DNA from: Aeriscardovia sp.
GTDB lineage: Bacteria > Actinomycetota > Actinomycetes > Actinomycetales > Bifidobacteriaceae
DNA length: 64,000 bases
NCBI GenBank assembly: GCA_017632855.1
Contig: JAGBQM010000014.1
Coordinates: forward strand, 34,494 to 98,493
Direction: 5' to 3'
How positions within the stretch are numbered: the stretch's first letter is position 1; each line of letters starts with the position of its first letter. The notes under the pieces were generated by a model. That model did not search any database. It worked only from the letters and a program-made list of their open reading frames with translations, and was not told the DNA's origin. Positions 1-8,047 of this stretch are shown here, one piece after another. A program made the position numbers and the translations under genes.

Positions 1-749
1 TGCAGCTTTTCGCCAATTTTGCAAACGATTATTCGGACGGGATAAGGGGATCCGACGAGGGGAGGCGGGGCCCGGAAGGTGAAGATCGCGGCCCCATCCG
101 GCTTCTAGCTTCCGGGCTTGCGAAGAAAAAGGAACTTTTGATTGCCTGCGGAATATGCGGCCTAATCAGCGCAGCCTCAGGCATTGCAGCCTGCGCCATA
201 GCGGAGGATTTCTGGTTTCTTTTTATAGGCCTGGCCTGTTTTTTGGCAGGCTGGTTTTATGTGGGAGGGAAAAAGCCCTATGGCTATATGGCTTTGGGGG
301 AGATATCCGTTTTAACCTTCTTCGGTTTCGTAGACACCATGGCAAGCGGCTACCTTATAGCCCAAAGCTCCTTTTTACACTTTAATTCGGCCTTGTTTGC
401 AATTCTTTCCATTTGTTTCGGCCTAAGCAGCGTGTCAATTTTGGCCGTAAACAACTTCAGAGACAGGATTGAAGATAAAAAGCACGGCAAAATAACCCTT
501 GCAGTATGGCTTGGGTCGAGCTACGCCTTTTTTATCCCCGTCTTCCTCTTCTTTTCCCTCCTCTCCCTTTCCTTCCTTCTGGGTTACTACCGCATCCCCT
601 GGCTGGTGGCGCCCTACGACGTTTGCGATCTCGCCCTCATTTTCCTTTCCTGCCGGTCCGTGGCAAAAAAACGTTGGAAAAACGGGATGAGGCTTTTATC
701 TTCCAGGCTCCTCCTCATCTGCCTCTTTCTGGCCATAGCCCTGGCGTAA
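1..749 (+). CDS. menA: 1,4-dihydroxy-2-naphthoate polyprenyltransferase (MenA-like), 5' end outside window
   Basis: UbiA-superfamily membrane prenyltransferase; MenA attaches a polyprenyl tail to 1,4-dihydroxy-2-naphthoate in menaquinone synthesis. The reading frame is open from base 3, giving about 248 visible residues ending in TAA. The first aspartate-rich motif, NDYSDGIRG, lies at fragment residues 8-16. The second, NNFRDRIEDKKHGK followed by TLAV, lies near residue 150. Both are the MenA versions of the UbiA diphosphate/Mg2+ sites. Several hydrophobic helices follow. No other menaquinone gene is in the window, so whether the pathway is complete is unknown. The stop is only 18 bases before gpmA, so the two may be cotranscribed. 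Another UbiA-family role is possible but the motifs favour MenA. Confidence 0.8.
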   Translation, partial: QLFANFANDYSDGIRGSDEGRRGPEGEDRGPIRLLASGLAKKKELLIACGICGLISAASGIAACAIAEDFWFLFIGLACFLAGWFYVGGKKPYGYMALGEISVLTFFGFVDTMASGYLIAQSSFLHFNSALFAILSICFGLSSVSILAVNNFRDRIEDKKHGKITLAVWLGSSYAFFIPVFLFFSLLSLSFLLGYYRIPWLVAPYDVCDLALIFLSCRSVAKKRWKNGMRLLSSRLLLICLFLAIALA

Positions 750-767
750 AAGAAATAAAATGGGATC

Positions 768-1445
768 ATGTACAAATTGATTCTTTTGAGGCACGGGGAA
801 AGCCAATGGAACCTGGAAAACAGGTTTACCGGATGGGTGGATGTCCCCCTCAGTCAAAACGGCATAAAAGAGGCTCAAAAGGCCGGCGAGATTCTCAAGG
901 CTAACGGGCTTTATCCCGATTTCCTTTTCACTTCCCTCCTTCAACGCTCCATTGCCACGGCTTTTTACTGCCTTCAGGAAGAAGGAAGGGGCTGGATAGA
1001 CGTTAAAAGATCGTGGAGGCTTAACGAAAGGCATTACGGAGCCCTTCAGGGCCGCAACAAGGAGGAAGTGAAAAATGAAGTGGGAGAAGAGCAGTTCATG
1101 CTCTGGAGGCGCTCTTACGACACCCCTCCCAAACCCATAGAAGAAGGGAGCCCCTACAGCCAGGAAGGCGATCCCAAGTACGAGTTCGTGCCAAAAACCG
1201 AGTCTTTAAAAGACGTTTTGGGTCGCCTTGAGCCCTATTGGTACGCTCAGATAGTGCCGGAGCTTGTGCAAAACAAACTGGTGATGGTCTGCGCTCACGG
1301 CAATTCCCTTCGCGCCCTCATAAAAAAACTGAACCACTTGAGCGCTCAAGAGGTTCAGCAGTTAAACCTGCCTACGGCAGAACCCATGCTTTTCGAGCTC
1401 GATCACGATCTCGAAGTCGTTTCCGAAAAGCACCTGGAACTTTAG
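768..1445 (+). CDS. gpmA: 2,3-bisphosphoglycerate-dependent phosphoglycerate mutase
   Basis: Interconverts 3- and 2-phosphoglycerate in lower glycolysis, in the cytoplasm. The protein has 225 residues, slightly shorter than the usual 245-250. RHGES at residues 8-12 carries the phosphorylated His9. ENRFTGW follows near residue 17. RLNERHYGALQG at 84-95 holds the acidic catalytic residue Glu87, and AHGNS at 176-180 holds the second catalytic His177. The ATG start leaves almost no N-terminal extension before the catalytic strand. The TAG stop at 1443-1445 directly abuts the stop of the convergent next gene, with no bases between. Confidence 0.95.
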   Translation: MYKLILLRHGESQWNLENRFTGWVDVPLSQNGIKEAQKAGEILKANGLYPDFLFTSLLQRSIATAFYCLQEEGRGWIDVKRSWRLNERHYGALQGRNKEEVKNEVGEEQFMLWRRSYDTPPKPIEEGSPYSQEGDPKYEFVPKTESLKDVLGRLEPYWYAQIVPELVQNKLVMVCAHGNSLRALIKKLNHLSAQEVQQLNLPTAEPMLFELDHDLEVVSEKHLEL

Positions 1446-1724
1446 TCAGTTTTTTCTGTGCCTTCGCTCAGGCTTGCTGTAGTACTTGTCTCTGTAAATA
1501 ACTTCCCAAAGCATTAAAAGGACCCCTATCGCCAGGCCGAAGCATGTTATCAAAAGGGCGTATGCGGGGAAAAGGTTCTGAATCAGCATTTCCACTACTG
1601 CGACATAGAGGAAGGCCGCGCCCCACACAATCAGGCCCAGGCCTATGATTACCCTGAGGTTCACCTTGGCAGGCTTGGGATCGGGCTTTCTTTTCTGGGG
1701 ATTGAAAAGGGGAGCTAGGCTCAC
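1446..1724 (-). CDS. Small two-helix membrane protein, DUF2530-like
   Basis: A 92-residue protein with a basic, proline-rich N-terminus (KPDPKP near residues 13-18). Two predicted membrane helices follow, at about 24-47 and 54-74, then a charged C-terminal tail. Length, helix layout and the N-terminal pattern resemble actinobacterial DUF2530 proteins, whose function is unknown. The start overlaps the end of the OsmC gene by four bases (ATGA), which implies translational coupling. It converges on gpmA with no intergenic base. The family call is from memory of the pattern. Confidence 0.6.
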   Translation of the reverse strand: MSLAPLFNPQKRKPDPKPAKVNLRVIIGLGLIVWGAAFLYVAVVEMLIQNLFPAYALLITCFGLAIGVLLMLWEVIYRDKYYSKPERRHRKN

Positions 1725-2107
1725 TTTTTCTCTATCTCGACGTTGACTTGGACTTTCGCTCCGCGCTCATAGGTTCTCGCTATGGTGCAGTTCGTCCTTA
1801 TCGCATCCTGGACTGCCTGCTCGAGCTTTCCGGGTTCGTCATCCCCCTTTATAAAGAGGGTTTCGCTGAAGGATTCGAAGCGGTTGGACTCTTCGTTGTA
1901 CTCTCCCGACACTTCAGCCCTGACTTCGTCTCCCTCAGTCACTCTTCTGGAGCTTAAGATCGCGCATCCCGCCAGCGCAATCTGAGCCACTTCGCCCGGG
2001 TCGAACACTCCTTCCATGTGGCCCAGCACCATTCTCGCCCCGCTTTGGCTGCGGGCTTCCACGGTGCCGTCTTCAAGCCTGGTAAGCATAATTTTTCTAG
2101 TTGCCAT
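1721..2107 (-). CDS. OsmC/Ohr-family thiol peroxidase-like protein
   Basis: OsmC-family proteins reduce organic hydroperoxides with two cysteines brought together in a homodimer. The 128-residue protein has both: Cys48 in LAGCAIL and Cys107 in TNCTIART, the second being the conserved C-terminal family cysteine. The substrate is not deducible. It sits in a leftward set with a DUF805 protein 13 bases upstream and a DUF2530-like protein downstream, overlapped by four bases. No dedicated OhrR-type regulator is visible nearby. Confidence 0.8.
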   Translation of the reverse strand: MATRKIMLTRLEDGTVEARSQSGARMVLGHMEGVFDPGEVAQIALAGCAILSSRRVTEGDEVRAEVSGEYNEESNRFESFSETLFIKGDDEPGKLEQAVQDAIRTNCTIARTYERGAKVQVNVEIEKK

Positions 2108-2120
2108 TATTCACTCTTTT

Positions 2121-2504
2121 CTAATTCGTTTTGGCGAACCACTCGTCTTTCCAGCGGTCGTCGCGGGTGGGAAGGGCGCACATCACCAGCAAAGCCAGTT
2201 CGCCTAAAACGGGCAAGCAAACGAGCCATGTGAGTTTTCCCGAAAAGCCTCCGTCGTGCAGGCGCCGGCAAGTGAGGGAAAGCACCGGAATAACGATCGC
2301 CAGATCCCACAAGAATACGAGAATCCTCAGCACGTGGCTGGCATCCCCTACCAATATCAGAATTATTCCGATTACGAAGTAAAACAGGAACGCCCACCAG
2401 AACTCGCTTCTTGACGCCGCCCCTTTAAACTGGACGTACTTTTTGAAGAACCTCGCGACAGCCTGCCCAAAAGTGCAGTCGGGCAGCGGATCGTAGTTGT
2501 CCAC
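2121..2504 (-). CDS. DUF805 family membrane protein
   Basis: A 127-residue integral membrane protein. It carries the DUF805 hallmarks: FKGAASRSEFWW at 26-37 before the first membrane helix, and RRLHDGGFSGK at 80-90 between later helices. About four hydrophobic segments are visible. DUF805 has no established function. A second, much longer DUF805 protein lies at 59512-60300. The gene is first in a leftward cluster with osmC and the DUF2530-like gene, and it follows the LCP gene by 27 bases on the same strand in the opposite order of transcription (LCP is further left). Confidence 0.85.
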   Translation of the reverse strand: MDNYDPLPDCTFGQAVARFFKKYVQFKGAASRSEFWWAFLFYFVIGIILILVGDASHVLRILVFLWDLAIVIPVLSLTCRRLHDGGFSGKLTWLVCLPVLGELALLVMCALPTRDDRWKDEWFAKTN

Positions 2505-2531
2505 TTTATCCTTCCCCTTTACCTTAATCTA

Positions 2532-3716
2532 TCACTGTACGCCGCCCACGGTACCTGCGGGGAGCTTTCCGTTTATTATATTCTGGAACATCTGCTTTGT
2601 TTCTGTGGTATTCCAGAGTATGCAGTCTCCCACCCCGGGCACTTCGTAACCCAGGTCCGAGATATAAGGGATGCCCGTTATTCCGTGATGGGTGGCCTGA
2701 TAGAAGACGTAAGCCATAGTGATGAGGGTGTTGGCGTGGGAAGTATTGTCTATCTTCACGTTTTGAAGGCCTATCTGTATAACCTTGGCCACTTTCTTGA
2801 AATTAAGGTAAAAACTGGGTTTCAGCATGGCGTTGAACATATAGCGGATAAGGATGCGCTGCTGCTGCTCGCGGCCGATGTCTCCTAAGGGATCCGAGTG
2901 CCTTTCCCTGGCGAACGCCAGCGCGGTCTCCCCGTTCATGACCCCGCATCCCGACTTCCACTCAAAGCCCGAATAGGGATCGTCTACAGTCCTGTCGAAA
3001 CAGACGTAGACTCCCCCCATGGCGTTTACAACGTCCTCTATGGTGTTGAAATTCGCCCTGACGGCGTGATCTATCTTTACTCCCGTAAGCTGCTCTACCT
3101 TTGAAGCCAAAGCCGGCCAGCCGTAGTCTTCGGCTATGGCGTTAATTTTCATGTAGTAGCCGTTTTCGTAAACCAGGGTGTCTCTGGGAATGGAAATCAG
3201 GGCGTCTTTGCCATGCTTGGGCTTTATTAAAAGCATTATGGTGTCTGTCCTGAATCCCGGAACCGACCCCGCGGCTCCGGTTCCCGCGGCTCCGTCCCTT
3301 TGGTCCACTCCCGTTATAAGCCAGCTTTCCTCAATGTTGTTTTTGGGCATTGTGGTCAGAGCCTGATAGTGCTGGATCTGGTGATCCACCCACAAGTACA
3401 GGCCTCCGGCTGCGCCCACCAGAAGGAAGATGATGGAAACCAGAATCGTGCACAGAGTTAAAAAAATATGATGCCTTTTATGCGGAAGCTTGCTCGTAAA
3501 GCTTACATGGCTGCTGCCTTTGGGAAGGCGCCCCCTCTGCTTGCGTTTCTTTCCGCTTACGGCCACCCTCGGGCCTTGAATGGGCGCTCCGTGAAGGTAG
3601 GGATTGTACTCCTTTTTTACAGGAGCCGCCTTTTTAGGCCGCTGGTACGAGCCTGAGGAAGGTAAGAAGCTGGGCGGATCGGTGAAGGAGTCATCATCCG
3701 GGAAATCTGGCGTCAT
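2532..3716 (-). CDS. LytR-CpsA-Psr (LCP) family cell-envelope glycopolymer ligase
   Basis: LCP proteins transfer undecaprenyl-linked glycopolymers onto peptidoglycan outside the membrane. The 394 residues comprise a cytoplasmic, basic and proline-rich tail (1-80), one membrane helix (about 83-110), and an extracellular LCP domain from about 132. The domain shows the diphosphate-binding residues in FRTDTIMLL (about 155-163), SIPRDT (175-180), and a downstream FARERH followed by DIGREQQQR. The signature arginines and aspartates are all present. The ATG start has an AAGGA sequence just upstream. The gene is followed by DUF805 and OsmC genes on the same strand, and nothing adjacent identifies the polymer. 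Confidence 0.9.
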   Translation of the reverse strand: MTPDFPDDDSFTDPPSFLPSSGSYQRPKKAAPVKKEYNPYLHGAPIQGPRVAVSGKKRKQRGRLPKGSSHVSFTSKLPHKRHHIFLTLCTILVSIIFLLVGAAGGLYLWVDHQIQHYQALTTMPKNNIEESWLITGVDQRDGAAGTGAAGSVPGFRTDTIMLLIKPKHGKDALISIPRDTLVYENGYYMKINAIAEDYGWPALASKVEQLTGVKIDHAVRANFNTIEDVVNAMGGVYVCFDRTVDDPYSGFEWKSGCGVMNGETALAFARERHSDPLGDIGREQQQRILIRYMFNAMLKPSFYLNFKKVAKVIQIGLQNVKIDNTSHANTLITMAYVFYQATHHGITGIPYISDLGYEVPGVGDCILWNTTETKQMFQNIINGKLPAGTVGGVQ

Positions 3717-3805
3717 CGCATCCTTTCTTCGGGCTGCCTGCAGGAGGTCAAAAGTTCAATCAAATTTTACAGTAAGGAAAATACAGGAAAGTTTGTAATC
3801 CCGTT

Positions 3806-4201
3806 TCAGGAGTCGAACCCGAAATCGGGATCTATGTCTTCGGGCCTTTCGTTGAAAATTTCGGCCAGCCTCAGCACCATTTCCCCCTCTATGGCCTCGT
3901 TAAGGGAGGATTCGTCCGCGCAGTTTTCGGCCAGAGTCCTGCTGTAGAGGACGATCCTGAATTTGCCCCCCTTCTCCCCCTCCTTTACGGCCGAATAGAG
4001 GTTCTCTCCGCTTTCAAGGCAAAGAAAGGGGGGCAATTCCTGAATCTGCACCTCCACCATGCGTCCGAATCTGGAATCTTTCCTCCAAAGCCTGCGCATT
4101 TGAATGGCCGTCAGCCTTTCAAACTTTCCCGCGCTCGTCCTGTAATAGGGAAGCTTTCCCGGAAAAGCGCCCGTACGGCCCCTGTCGTGCCTGTCTCTCA
4201 C
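3806..4201 (-). CDS. Zincin_1-type metallopeptidase-family protein, probably catalytically dead
   Basis: A 131-residue protein that fits the actinobacterial 'metallopeptidase family' pattern. It has an N-terminal RDRHDRGRTG stretch, a central QIQELPPF strand, and a C-terminal LAEIFNERPEDIDPDFG segment. Active zincins of this family carry HExxH in the last helix. Here the equivalent helix (LNEAIEGEMVLRLAEI) has no histidine at all, so I see no metal site. Actinobacterial relatives, as I recall, are also degenerate there. The start overlaps the upstream response regulator by four bases, so the two are probably co-translated. Function unknown. Confidence 0.5.
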   Translation of the reverse strand: MRDRHDRGRTGAFPGKLPYYRTSAGKFERLTAIQMRRLWRKDSRFGRMVEVQIQELPPFLCLESGENLYSAVKEGEKGGKFRIVLYSRTLAENCADESSLNEAIEGEMVLRLAEIFNERPEDIDPDFGFDS

Positions 4202-4914
4202 TTCCCCTTCCTTTCCGCTTTTTCCTTTTCCAAAGCGTACCCCACTCCCCTAACAGTCCTTATTGCAGCGGGTCTGATTTTCTTTCTGATTTCCTTTATG
4301 TGGGTGTCTATGAAGCGCAGGGACTGAAAAGCGTCGGAGCTCTGGATCATGGAGGCTATTTCTTCTCTTTTCAAGGCTTCTCCCGGCCGCTTGGCCAGAG
4401 AAAGGAGAATGTCGAATTCGGTTTTTGTAAGGTTTACTTTCCTTTCCCCGACTTCAACCTCCCTGCCTGAGGGATCTATATATAGTTCCCCCCTCCGGAT
4501 GGCCCTCTTGCCGTAACCCAGCCTGGTTTTATCCATGCGCCTGAAAAGAGCCATGCACTCCGCTTCTACAATCCTCTCCGATACGGGCTTTTCCAAATAT
4601 GCGTCAACTCCCATTCCCAGGCATATTACCTCATCAGCTTCGTCGGTTTTAGAGGAGAGGAGGACTATCAGGGGGCTTTGGACGGACATCATGAAATAGA
4701 GCGCGTCCTTTCCGTCCATATCGCACAGTTCCCTGTCAAGCACAATAAGATCCGGCTCGAAAGAAGCGCAGGCCTCCAAAGCCTCTTTTCCGCTTCCCGC
4801 CGCCCTTACTTCCCACCCTTTTTTTCTCCTAAACCTTTCTTCAAGGGTAGAGCGAATGCCAAAAACGCTTTCAACTAAAAGGATCTTCTTGCTTTCTCCA
4901 TTTTCTTCGTTCAT
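4198..4914 (-). CDS. OmpR/PhoB-family response regulator, orphan
   Basis: A 238-residue two-component regulator with an N-terminal receiver (about 9-125) and a C-terminal winged-helix DNA-binding domain (about 135-232). The phospho-acceptor is Asp60 in LIVLDREL and the conserved lysine is Lys109 in LEKP. The usual acidic pair after strand 1 is reduced to a single acid, Glu15 in LLVES, so Mg2+ binding may be altered. The effector domain shows LTKTEFDILLSL and TVRGVGYALE. A good ribosome-binding site (AAGGGGG) precedes the ATG. No histidine kinase is adjacent. The gene is divergent from carD across 149 bases holding a 12-base palindrome. Confidence 0.9.
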   Translation of the reverse strand: MNEENGESKKILLVESVFGIRSTLEERFRRKKGWEVRAAGSGKEALEACASFEPDLIVLDRELCDMDGKDALYFMMSVQSPLIVLLSSKTDEADEVICLGMGVDAYLEKPVSERIVEAECMALFRRMDKTRLGYGKRAIRRGELYIDPSGREVEVGERKVNLTKTEFDILLSLAKRPGEALKREEIASMIQSSDAFQSLRFIDTHIKEIRKKIRPAAIRTVRGVGYALEKEKAERKGK

Positions 4915-4937
4915 TTTTACCCCCTTCCCTTCGCCTT

Positions 4938-4949
4938 AAATCATGATTT
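4938..4949. promoter_or_regulatory. 12-base perfect palindrome in the regulator/carD divergent promoter region
   Basis: AAATCATGATTT is a perfect palindrome lying 24 bases upstream of the response-regulator start codon. The surrounding DNA up to about 5000 is very AT-rich for this window. Its place between divergent regulatory genes suggests an operator, for example for autoregulation. That is inference from symmetry and position only. Confidence 0.35.
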
Positions 4950-5063
4950 TGGTGCCATAAATTTAAAAAATTCATTAAAATCCTATGTATTCCCAGAGAG
5001 AGCATTTAAGATGTAAGAGATAAGGGCTTAGAGCCTCTTTCCAAGATTTATTTAGAGGATGGT

Positions 5064-5570
5064 ATGTCTTACAGTGAGGGAGACATCGTTGTCTATCCAA
5101 GACACGGATGTTGCAAAGTAATAGGCACTGAAAACAGGAATAATACTGTTTACATAAAGCTCAAAACTATATCCGAACTCAACAATGATTTAACAATCAT
5201 GATTCCGGTCAGAAACCTGGACATGATTGGAGTGAGGGATGTAATCTCCCCCGAAAAGGCCGATGAAATCTTAGAGCTCCTCAAAACGGAGCGGGTGGAA
5301 GAGAAAAAGATGAATTGGTCTAAAAGATTTAAAGCAAACCAGGAAAAGATATACAGCGGGGATTTGGAACAGATTGCGGAAGTGGTAAGGGATCTGTCCA
5401 GAAAAGACGCCGATATGGCGAATGGGGAAAAGAAGATTCTCTCTCAGGCCAGGGATATCCTCTACACCGAGATCGCAATCAGCAAGAACATGGACAAAGA
5501 GGAAATTGCGAAAATGTTCGAAGAAGGGGAAGAAGAGGCAGAAGCAAAGCAGGCAGATGGCCAGGATTGA
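5064..5570 (+). CDS. carD: CarD/CdnL-family RNA polymerase-binding transcription factor
   Basis: CarD stabilises open promoter complexes through RNA polymerase beta and DNA, notably at rRNA promoters in Actinobacteria. The 168-residue protein begins with the CarD N-terminal fold (EGDIVVYPRHGCCKV, residues 5-19). Its second half is a helical DNA-contact domain that includes MNWSKRFKANQEKI and DLSRKDADM. It ends in an acidic tail rich in Glu. GAGG five bases before the ATG is a clear ribosome-binding site. The last 14 bases overlap folD in another frame, so the two are almost certainly one transcript. Confidence 0.93.
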   Translation: MSYSEGDIVVYPRHGCCKVIGTENRNNTVYIKLKTISELNNDLTIMIPVRNLDMIGVRDVISPEKADEILELLKTERVEEKKMNWSKRFKANQEKIYSGDLEQIAEVVRDLSRKDADMANGEKKILSQARDILYTEIAISKNMDKEEIAKMFEEGEEEAEAKQADGQD

Positions 5571-6411
5571 CGGCAGGGCTCTGGCCGACAAAATTTTTGA
5601 AGATTTAAAGGCGAAGGCGGATAGCCTAAGATCCGGCGGACTCAACCCCTCCCTGAAAGTGATAATGGTCGGAGAAGATCCCGGATCCTTATCCTATATC
5701 CGAGGCAAAGAAAAGGACTGCAGCAGGGTGGGGGTGGAGTTCTCCCGCCTTTTGCTTCCCTCAGGCTCCAGCGAATCTGAAGTCAAAGAAGCGGTAGAGG
5801 AATGCAATGGCGACCCCAAAGTTTCCGCCTTTATAGTCCAGCTCCCCCTTCCCGGCCTCGATCCCCTTCCGGTCCTTTCAAAAATAGATCCGAGAAAAGA
5901 CGCTGACGGGCTTTCTCCCATTTCCGTTTCGCGCCTTGACGCCGGAAGGCCTAAAATCGTGCCGTGCACGGCTTTGGCTGTTTGGGAAATGCTGAAATCA
6001 GAAGGCATAGAGGTCGAGGGCAAAGACATATGCGTTGTGGGGCGGGGGCTTACTTCCGGAAGGCCCATCTCTGCTTTTTTAACCTGCCTTAATGCCACCG
6101 TTACCCTTGCCCACAGCCGCACCCGCAATCTTGAAAAGTACACGAGAAGATCGGAAATCATAGTTTCATGCGTGGGCCGGGGCCACTTTATCAAGCCTGA
6201 CTTCATCTCTTCGGGATCCGTACTGGTCGACGTGGGTTTCTTCATGAAAGACGGAAAACTGATGGGGGACTTCGATCCGTCCTGCTTTGAGAAGGCTTCG
6301 TTTTACACGACGGTCCCCGGAGGAGTGGGGCCGATGACCCGCGCGATGCTGATTTACAACGTACTGGAACTTTGCTCCAGTTTGGCAAACAACCAAAATG
6401 ACTTATCATAA
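5557..6411 (+). CDS. folD: Bifunctional methylene-tetrahydrofolate dehydrogenase/cyclohydrolase
   Basis: FolD interconverts 5,10-methylene-THF and 10-formyl-THF for one-carbon metabolism. I set the start at the ATG at 5557 (284 residues) because the family N-terminus (ARIDGRALADKI) begins there; the upstream open frame is carD read in another phase. The catalytic Tyr47 and Lys51 lie in SYIRGKEKD. VQLPLP, KDADGL, PCTALAVWEML and PGGVGPMT follow in normal order. The NAD(P) region reads GRGLTSGRP rather than the usual GRS-x-x-VG-x-P, a modest variation. A short palindrome (6400-6414) covers the stop codon. Confidence 0.95.
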   Translation: MARIDGRALADKIFEDLKAKADSLRSGGLNPSLKVIMVGEDPGSLSYIRGKEKDCSRVGVEFSRLLLPSGSSESEVKEAVEECNGDPKVSAFIVQLPLPGLDPLPVLSKIDPRKDADGLSPISVSRLDAGRPKIVPCTALAVWEMLKSEGIEVEGKDICVVGRGLTSGRPISAFLTCLNATVTLAHSRTRNLEKYTRRSEIIVSCVGRGHFIKPDFISSGSVLVDVGFFMKDGKLMGDFDPSCFEKASFYTTVPGGVGPMTRAMLIYNVLELCSSLANNQNDLS

Positions 6412-6485
6412 GTCAGTAAGTTCTCGCCAGAGGCTTTCCTGACCTTTCCGGAGTTGTGCGGCTTCCCGTGTTTCTGAGTCGCATG

Positions 6486-6499
6486 GCCCTGAAAAGGGC
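6486..6499 (+). promoter_or_regulatory. Stem-loop in the rpsA leader
   Basis: GCCCT and AGGGC form a five-base-pair stem closed by a GAAA tetraloop, about 30 bases upstream of the rpsA start. The 119-base folD-rpsA gap has no good Shine-Dalgarno sequence before the ATG. Ribosomal protein S1 genes are often autoregulated through structured leaders with weak ribosome-binding sites, so this could be such an element. The stem is short and not followed by a T-run, so it is not a terminator. Confidence 0.3.
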
Positions 6500-6530
6500 A
6501 GAGTAGCACGACTAAAAAGAAACACTCTTT

Positions 6531-7994
6531 ATGACAGAAAATTTGCATGACGTGCCCCAGGTAGCCGTAAACGATATCGGCACTAAAGAGGACCTTATAA
6601 AGGCCGTTACGAGCACCGTAAAGAACTTTAACGAGGGCGACCTCGTCATAGGCTCTGTAGTAAGAATTGGACGTGACGAAGTACTGCTCGATATAGGCTA
6701 CAAGACGGAAGGCGTCATTCCTGCCAAAGAGCTCTCCATTAAGAAGGACGCAGATCCGGAAGACGTGGTAAAGCTCGGAGACGAAATTGAAGCCCTCGTC
6801 ATCACCAAAGAGGACAAAGAGGGCCGCCTTATGCTCTCCAAGAAGAGGGCTCAGTACGAGCGCGCTTGGGGAGAGATAGAGAAGATCAAGGAAGCCGACG
6901 GAGTGGTGGAAGGCACCATCATAGAAACCGTCAAGGGCGGATTGATAGTCGATATAGGCCTGCGCGGATTCCTCCCCGCCTCCCTTGTGGAAATGAGGAG
7001 GGTAAGGGATCTCGCCCCCTACATCGGACAGACCATCAAGGCCAAGATTTTGGAGCTGGACAAGAACCGCAACAACGTGGTCCTTTCCCGCAGGCAGTAC
7101 CTCGAAGAGACCCAGTCCGAGGTGCGCGAGGCCTTTATGAACCAGCTCAAGAAGGGCCAGATTTGCGAAGGGACGGTCAGTTCCATCGTGCAGTTCGGAG
7201 CATTCGTGGATCTGGGCGGAGTAGACGGCCTCATCCACGTTTCCGAGCTCAGCTGGAAGCATATAGATCACCCCTCCGACGTAGTGAAGGTGGGGCAGAA
7301 GGTCACTGTAGAAGTTCTAGACATCGACGTGGAGAGGGAGCGCATCAGCCTTTCGCTCAAGGCCACCCAGGAAGATCCTTGGCAGCGCTTCGCCCGCACT
7401 CACGTTCCCGGGCAGATTGTCAAGGGCAAAGTGACTAAGATCGTCCAGTTCGGGGTGTTTGTATCCCTGGCAGACGAAATCGAGGGCCTCATCCACATTT
7501 CCGAGCTCACCGATCACCACATCACCAACCCTGCCTCCGTGGTATCCCCCGGAGAAGAAATTTTCGTCAAGGTTATAGACGTGGATCTCGACAGGTGCCG
7601 CGTCTCCCTTTCGCTTAGGCAGGCAAACGAAGCCGTGAACCTTGCCTCCAACGACTTCGACCCCGCCCTTTACGGCATGACGGCCGAGTATGACGAGAAC
7701 GGAAACTACAAGTATCCTGAAGGGTTCGATCCGGAGTCCAATGAATGGCTTCCCGGATATGAAAAGCAGAGGGAAGAGTGGGAGGCTGAATATGCCGCAG
7801 CCCGCAACCTCTGGCTGGAGCACAGGCAGTTTGTGGTAAAGCAAAGGGCCTATGAACTCGAGAACGCCGAAAAGGAACAGGAAGAGGAAGCCCCCAAGGC
7901 CATAGAAGCCTCCGGAGAAGAGAGCGCCCAGAGCGCCCTTATGAACAACGGCAAGCTCGCAGAACTTAAAGAGCAGCTTTCCGAAGAAGCCTAA
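6531..7994 (+). CDS. rpsA: 30S ribosomal protein S1
   Basis: S1 helps load mRNA on the 30S subunit. The 487-residue protein has four S1 RNA-binding repeats, at about 36-105, 121-190, 207-276 and 292-361. Each shows the G-x-V-x-x-I...VDIG/VDLG...I-H-x-S-E-L type pattern; the last two are the most canonical (QFGAFVDLGGVDGLIHVSEL and its close copy). A charged, Glu-rich C-terminal region of about 120 residues follows. Four repeats is typical of Actinobacteria. uvrB follows after only 53 bases; coaE, commonly found between them in Actinobacteria, is missing. Confidence 0.96.
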   Translation: MTENLHDVPQVAVNDIGTKEDLIKAVTSTVKNFNEGDLVIGSVVRIGRDEVLLDIGYKTEGVIPAKELSIKKDADPEDVVKLGDEIEALVITKEDKEGRLMLSKKRAQYERAWGEIEKIKEADGVVEGTIIETVKGGLIVDIGLRGFLPASLVEMRRVRDLAPYIGQTIKAKILELDKNRNNVVLSRRQYLEETQSEVREAFMNQLKKGQICEGTVSSIVQFGAFVDLGGVDGLIHVSELSWKHIDHPSDVVKVGQKVTVEVLDIDVERERISLSLKATQEDPWQRFARTHVPGQIVKGKVTKIVQFGVFVSLADEIEGLIHISELTDHHITNPASVVSPGEEIFVKVIDVDLDRCRVSLSLRQANEAVNLASNDFDPALYGMTAEYDENGNYKYPEGFDPESNEWLPGYEKQREEWEAEYAAARNLWLEHRQFVVKQRAYELENAEKEQEEEAPKAIEASGEESAQSALMNNGKLAELKEQLSEEA

Positions 7995-8013
7995 TTTCTC
8001 GCACTACCATTGA

Positions 8014-8034
8014 TTGAGGGCGCATAACCCTCAA
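8014..8034 (+). other. Perfect seven-base-pair stem-loop between rpsA and uvrB
   Basis: TTGAGGG and CCCTCAA are exact inverted repeats separated by seven bases. No T-run follows, so an intrinsic terminator is unlikely. It could be an mRNA processing or stabilising element that sets different levels for the two genes. It sits in the gap where coaE is usually found in relatives. Confidence 0.4.
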
Positions 8035-8047
8035 AACAGGTAGAAAT

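Noticed and set aside
3801..3840. tRNA T-arm-like string (GAGTCGAACCC) suggesting a tRNA on the minus strand
   Set aside because: No acceptor or anticodon arms can be built around it and it lies within the zincin-like coding region.
6400..6414. GACTTAT-C-ATAAGTC palindrome over the folD stop as a terminator
   Set aside because: A one-base loop cannot form a hairpin and no T-run follows; it may be chance or a minor protein site.
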